A stretch of 44,298 nt of DNA from Propionibacterium acidifaciens DSM 21887. Lineage in GTDB: Bacteria > Actinomycetota > Actinomycetes > Propionibacteriales > Propionibacteriaceae. The notes under the pieces are model-generated. The model saw only the letters and a list, made by a program, of their open reading frames with translations, ran no database searches and was not told the origin of the DNA. Location of the stretch: assembly GCF_000426605.1 (NCBI RefSeq), contig NZ_AUFR01000026.1, positions 1 to 44,298 on the forward strand, in the 5' to 3' direction. Below are positions 43,828 to 44,298 of this stretch, piece by piece (the first letter of the stretch is position 1; each line of letters starts with the position of its first letter). Made by a program: the position numbers and the translations under genes.

Positions 43828-44298
43828 TCAGTTCTCCTGGCGGAAGTGGTCGTAGAGCCCGGCCAGCGGTTTCGGCGCCCACCAGTTCCACTGGCCGAGC
43901 ACGGTCATCGTCGCCGGCACGAGCAGCAGCCGCACGAGCGTCGCATCGGCGGCGACCATGATGGTCAGCCCCACCCCGAGTTCCTTGATGGAGATCATCT
44001 CGCCCGAGACGAAGCCGAGGAAGACGGCGATGATGATCGCGGCGGCCGAGGTGATGATGCGGCCCGAGCGCTGCAGCCCGCGGGCCACGGCCTCGTCGTT
44101 GTCGTACCCGGCCCGCCAGTACTCGCTGATGCGGGCCAGCAGGAAGACCTCGTAGTCCATCGCCAGGCCGAAGCCGAAGGCGGCCAGGCAGGCCACGATG
44201 AAGGTCTGCAGCCCGGGTGTCCTCGGCAGCCCGAGGTGCCCGCCCTCGAAGAGCCAGGCCGTGGCGCCGAGCGAGGCGACGAGGGAGAAGCCGTTGAT
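43828..44298 (-). CDS. MMPL/RND-family lipid transporter, C-terminal part (runs off the window)
   Basis: The last 156 codons of a larger protein; the frame is open to the right edge of the window and no start is visible. The segment AAFGFGLAMDYEVFLLARISEYW is the hallmark of MMPL transporters (conserved Asp-Tyr in a membrane helix). It is followed by helices SAAAIIIAVFLGFVSGEM and LGVGLTIMVAADATLVRLLLVPATM, and the terminal WNWWAPKPL motif. Such proteins export complex lipids, glycolipids or polyketide-derived lipids in actinobacteria. It is 168 bases upstream of the SDR gene in the same direction. Confidence 0.95.
   Translation of the reverse strand: MNGFSLVASLGATAWLFEGGHLGLPRTPGLQTFIVACLAAFGFGLAMDYEVFLLARISEYWRAGYDNDEAVARGLQRSGRIITSAAAIIIAVFLGFVSGEMISIKELGVGLTIMVAADATLVRLLLVPATMTVLGQWNWWAPKPLAGLYDHFRQEN

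Overview
This window is chromosomal DNA from a high-GC actinobacterium and it covers the replication-origin neighbourhood. The marker genes are dnaA, dnaN, recF, dciA, gyrB and gyrA on one side, and rpmH, rnpA, yidD, yidC, jag, rsmG, parA and parB on the other. A Rv0007-like DUF3566 gene beside a tRNA-Ile, a siroheme sulfite reductase of the mycobacterial SirA type, a Rv3909-like DUF6049 protein and many GTG starts all fit Actinobacteria. The overall style suggests Actinomycetaceae (Actinomyces-like), but that is inference, not proof.

Layout. 1-2499: a large LuxR-type regulator (minus). 3162-3235: tRNA-Ile(GAU) with its own promoter and terminator (plus). 3456-12610: the minus-strand replication block dnaN, recF, dciA, gyrB, gyrA, DUF3566, with a repeat-rich non-coding patch between dciA and gyrB. 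12821-20164: a block that normally would not be here, placed between dnaN and dnaA. It holds a sulfite reductase with a leaderless polycysteine leader peptide, and a MacB/FtsX-type ABC transporter whose ATPase carries a Pro/Ala-rich tail of about 640 residues. DnaA boxes lie at both ends of this block (12761-12803 and 20262-20497) and again upstream of dnaA (22201-22242), so the origin looks split into three patches. 22582-29353: the plus-strand block rpmH to parB, with two parS sites inside the 5' part of parA. 29898-37939 (minus): trxA, trxB, a lipoprotein solute-binding protein, a histidine phosphatase, a membrane pseudokinase and a DUF6049 protein. Compared with the mycobacterial order (Rv3909, MurJ, SigM, anti-sigma, TrxB, TrxC), the MurJ flippase body and sigM are absent, while the pseudokinase/discoidin half of MurJ stands alone.

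37955-44298 (minus): an MFS exporter, followed upstream by a biosynthetic-looking operon that runs off the right edge. Its genes are an MMPL-family lipid exporter (partial), an extended SDR without the usual catalytic lysine, an active FabF-type ketosynthase and a ketosynthase-like partner that has lost all three catalytic residues (chain-length-factor-like). This resembles the KS/CLF core of a type II polyketide or polyene-lipid pathway. No acyl carrier protein is visible in the window.

The strongest candidates for something new are the KS/CLF-SDR-MMPL cluster, the dnaA-dnaN split with origin elements on both sides of the insert, the ABC ATPase with its giant tail, and the free-standing pseudokinase. 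The polycysteine attenuator and the paired in-frame parS sites fit known actinobacterial themes but are notable here.
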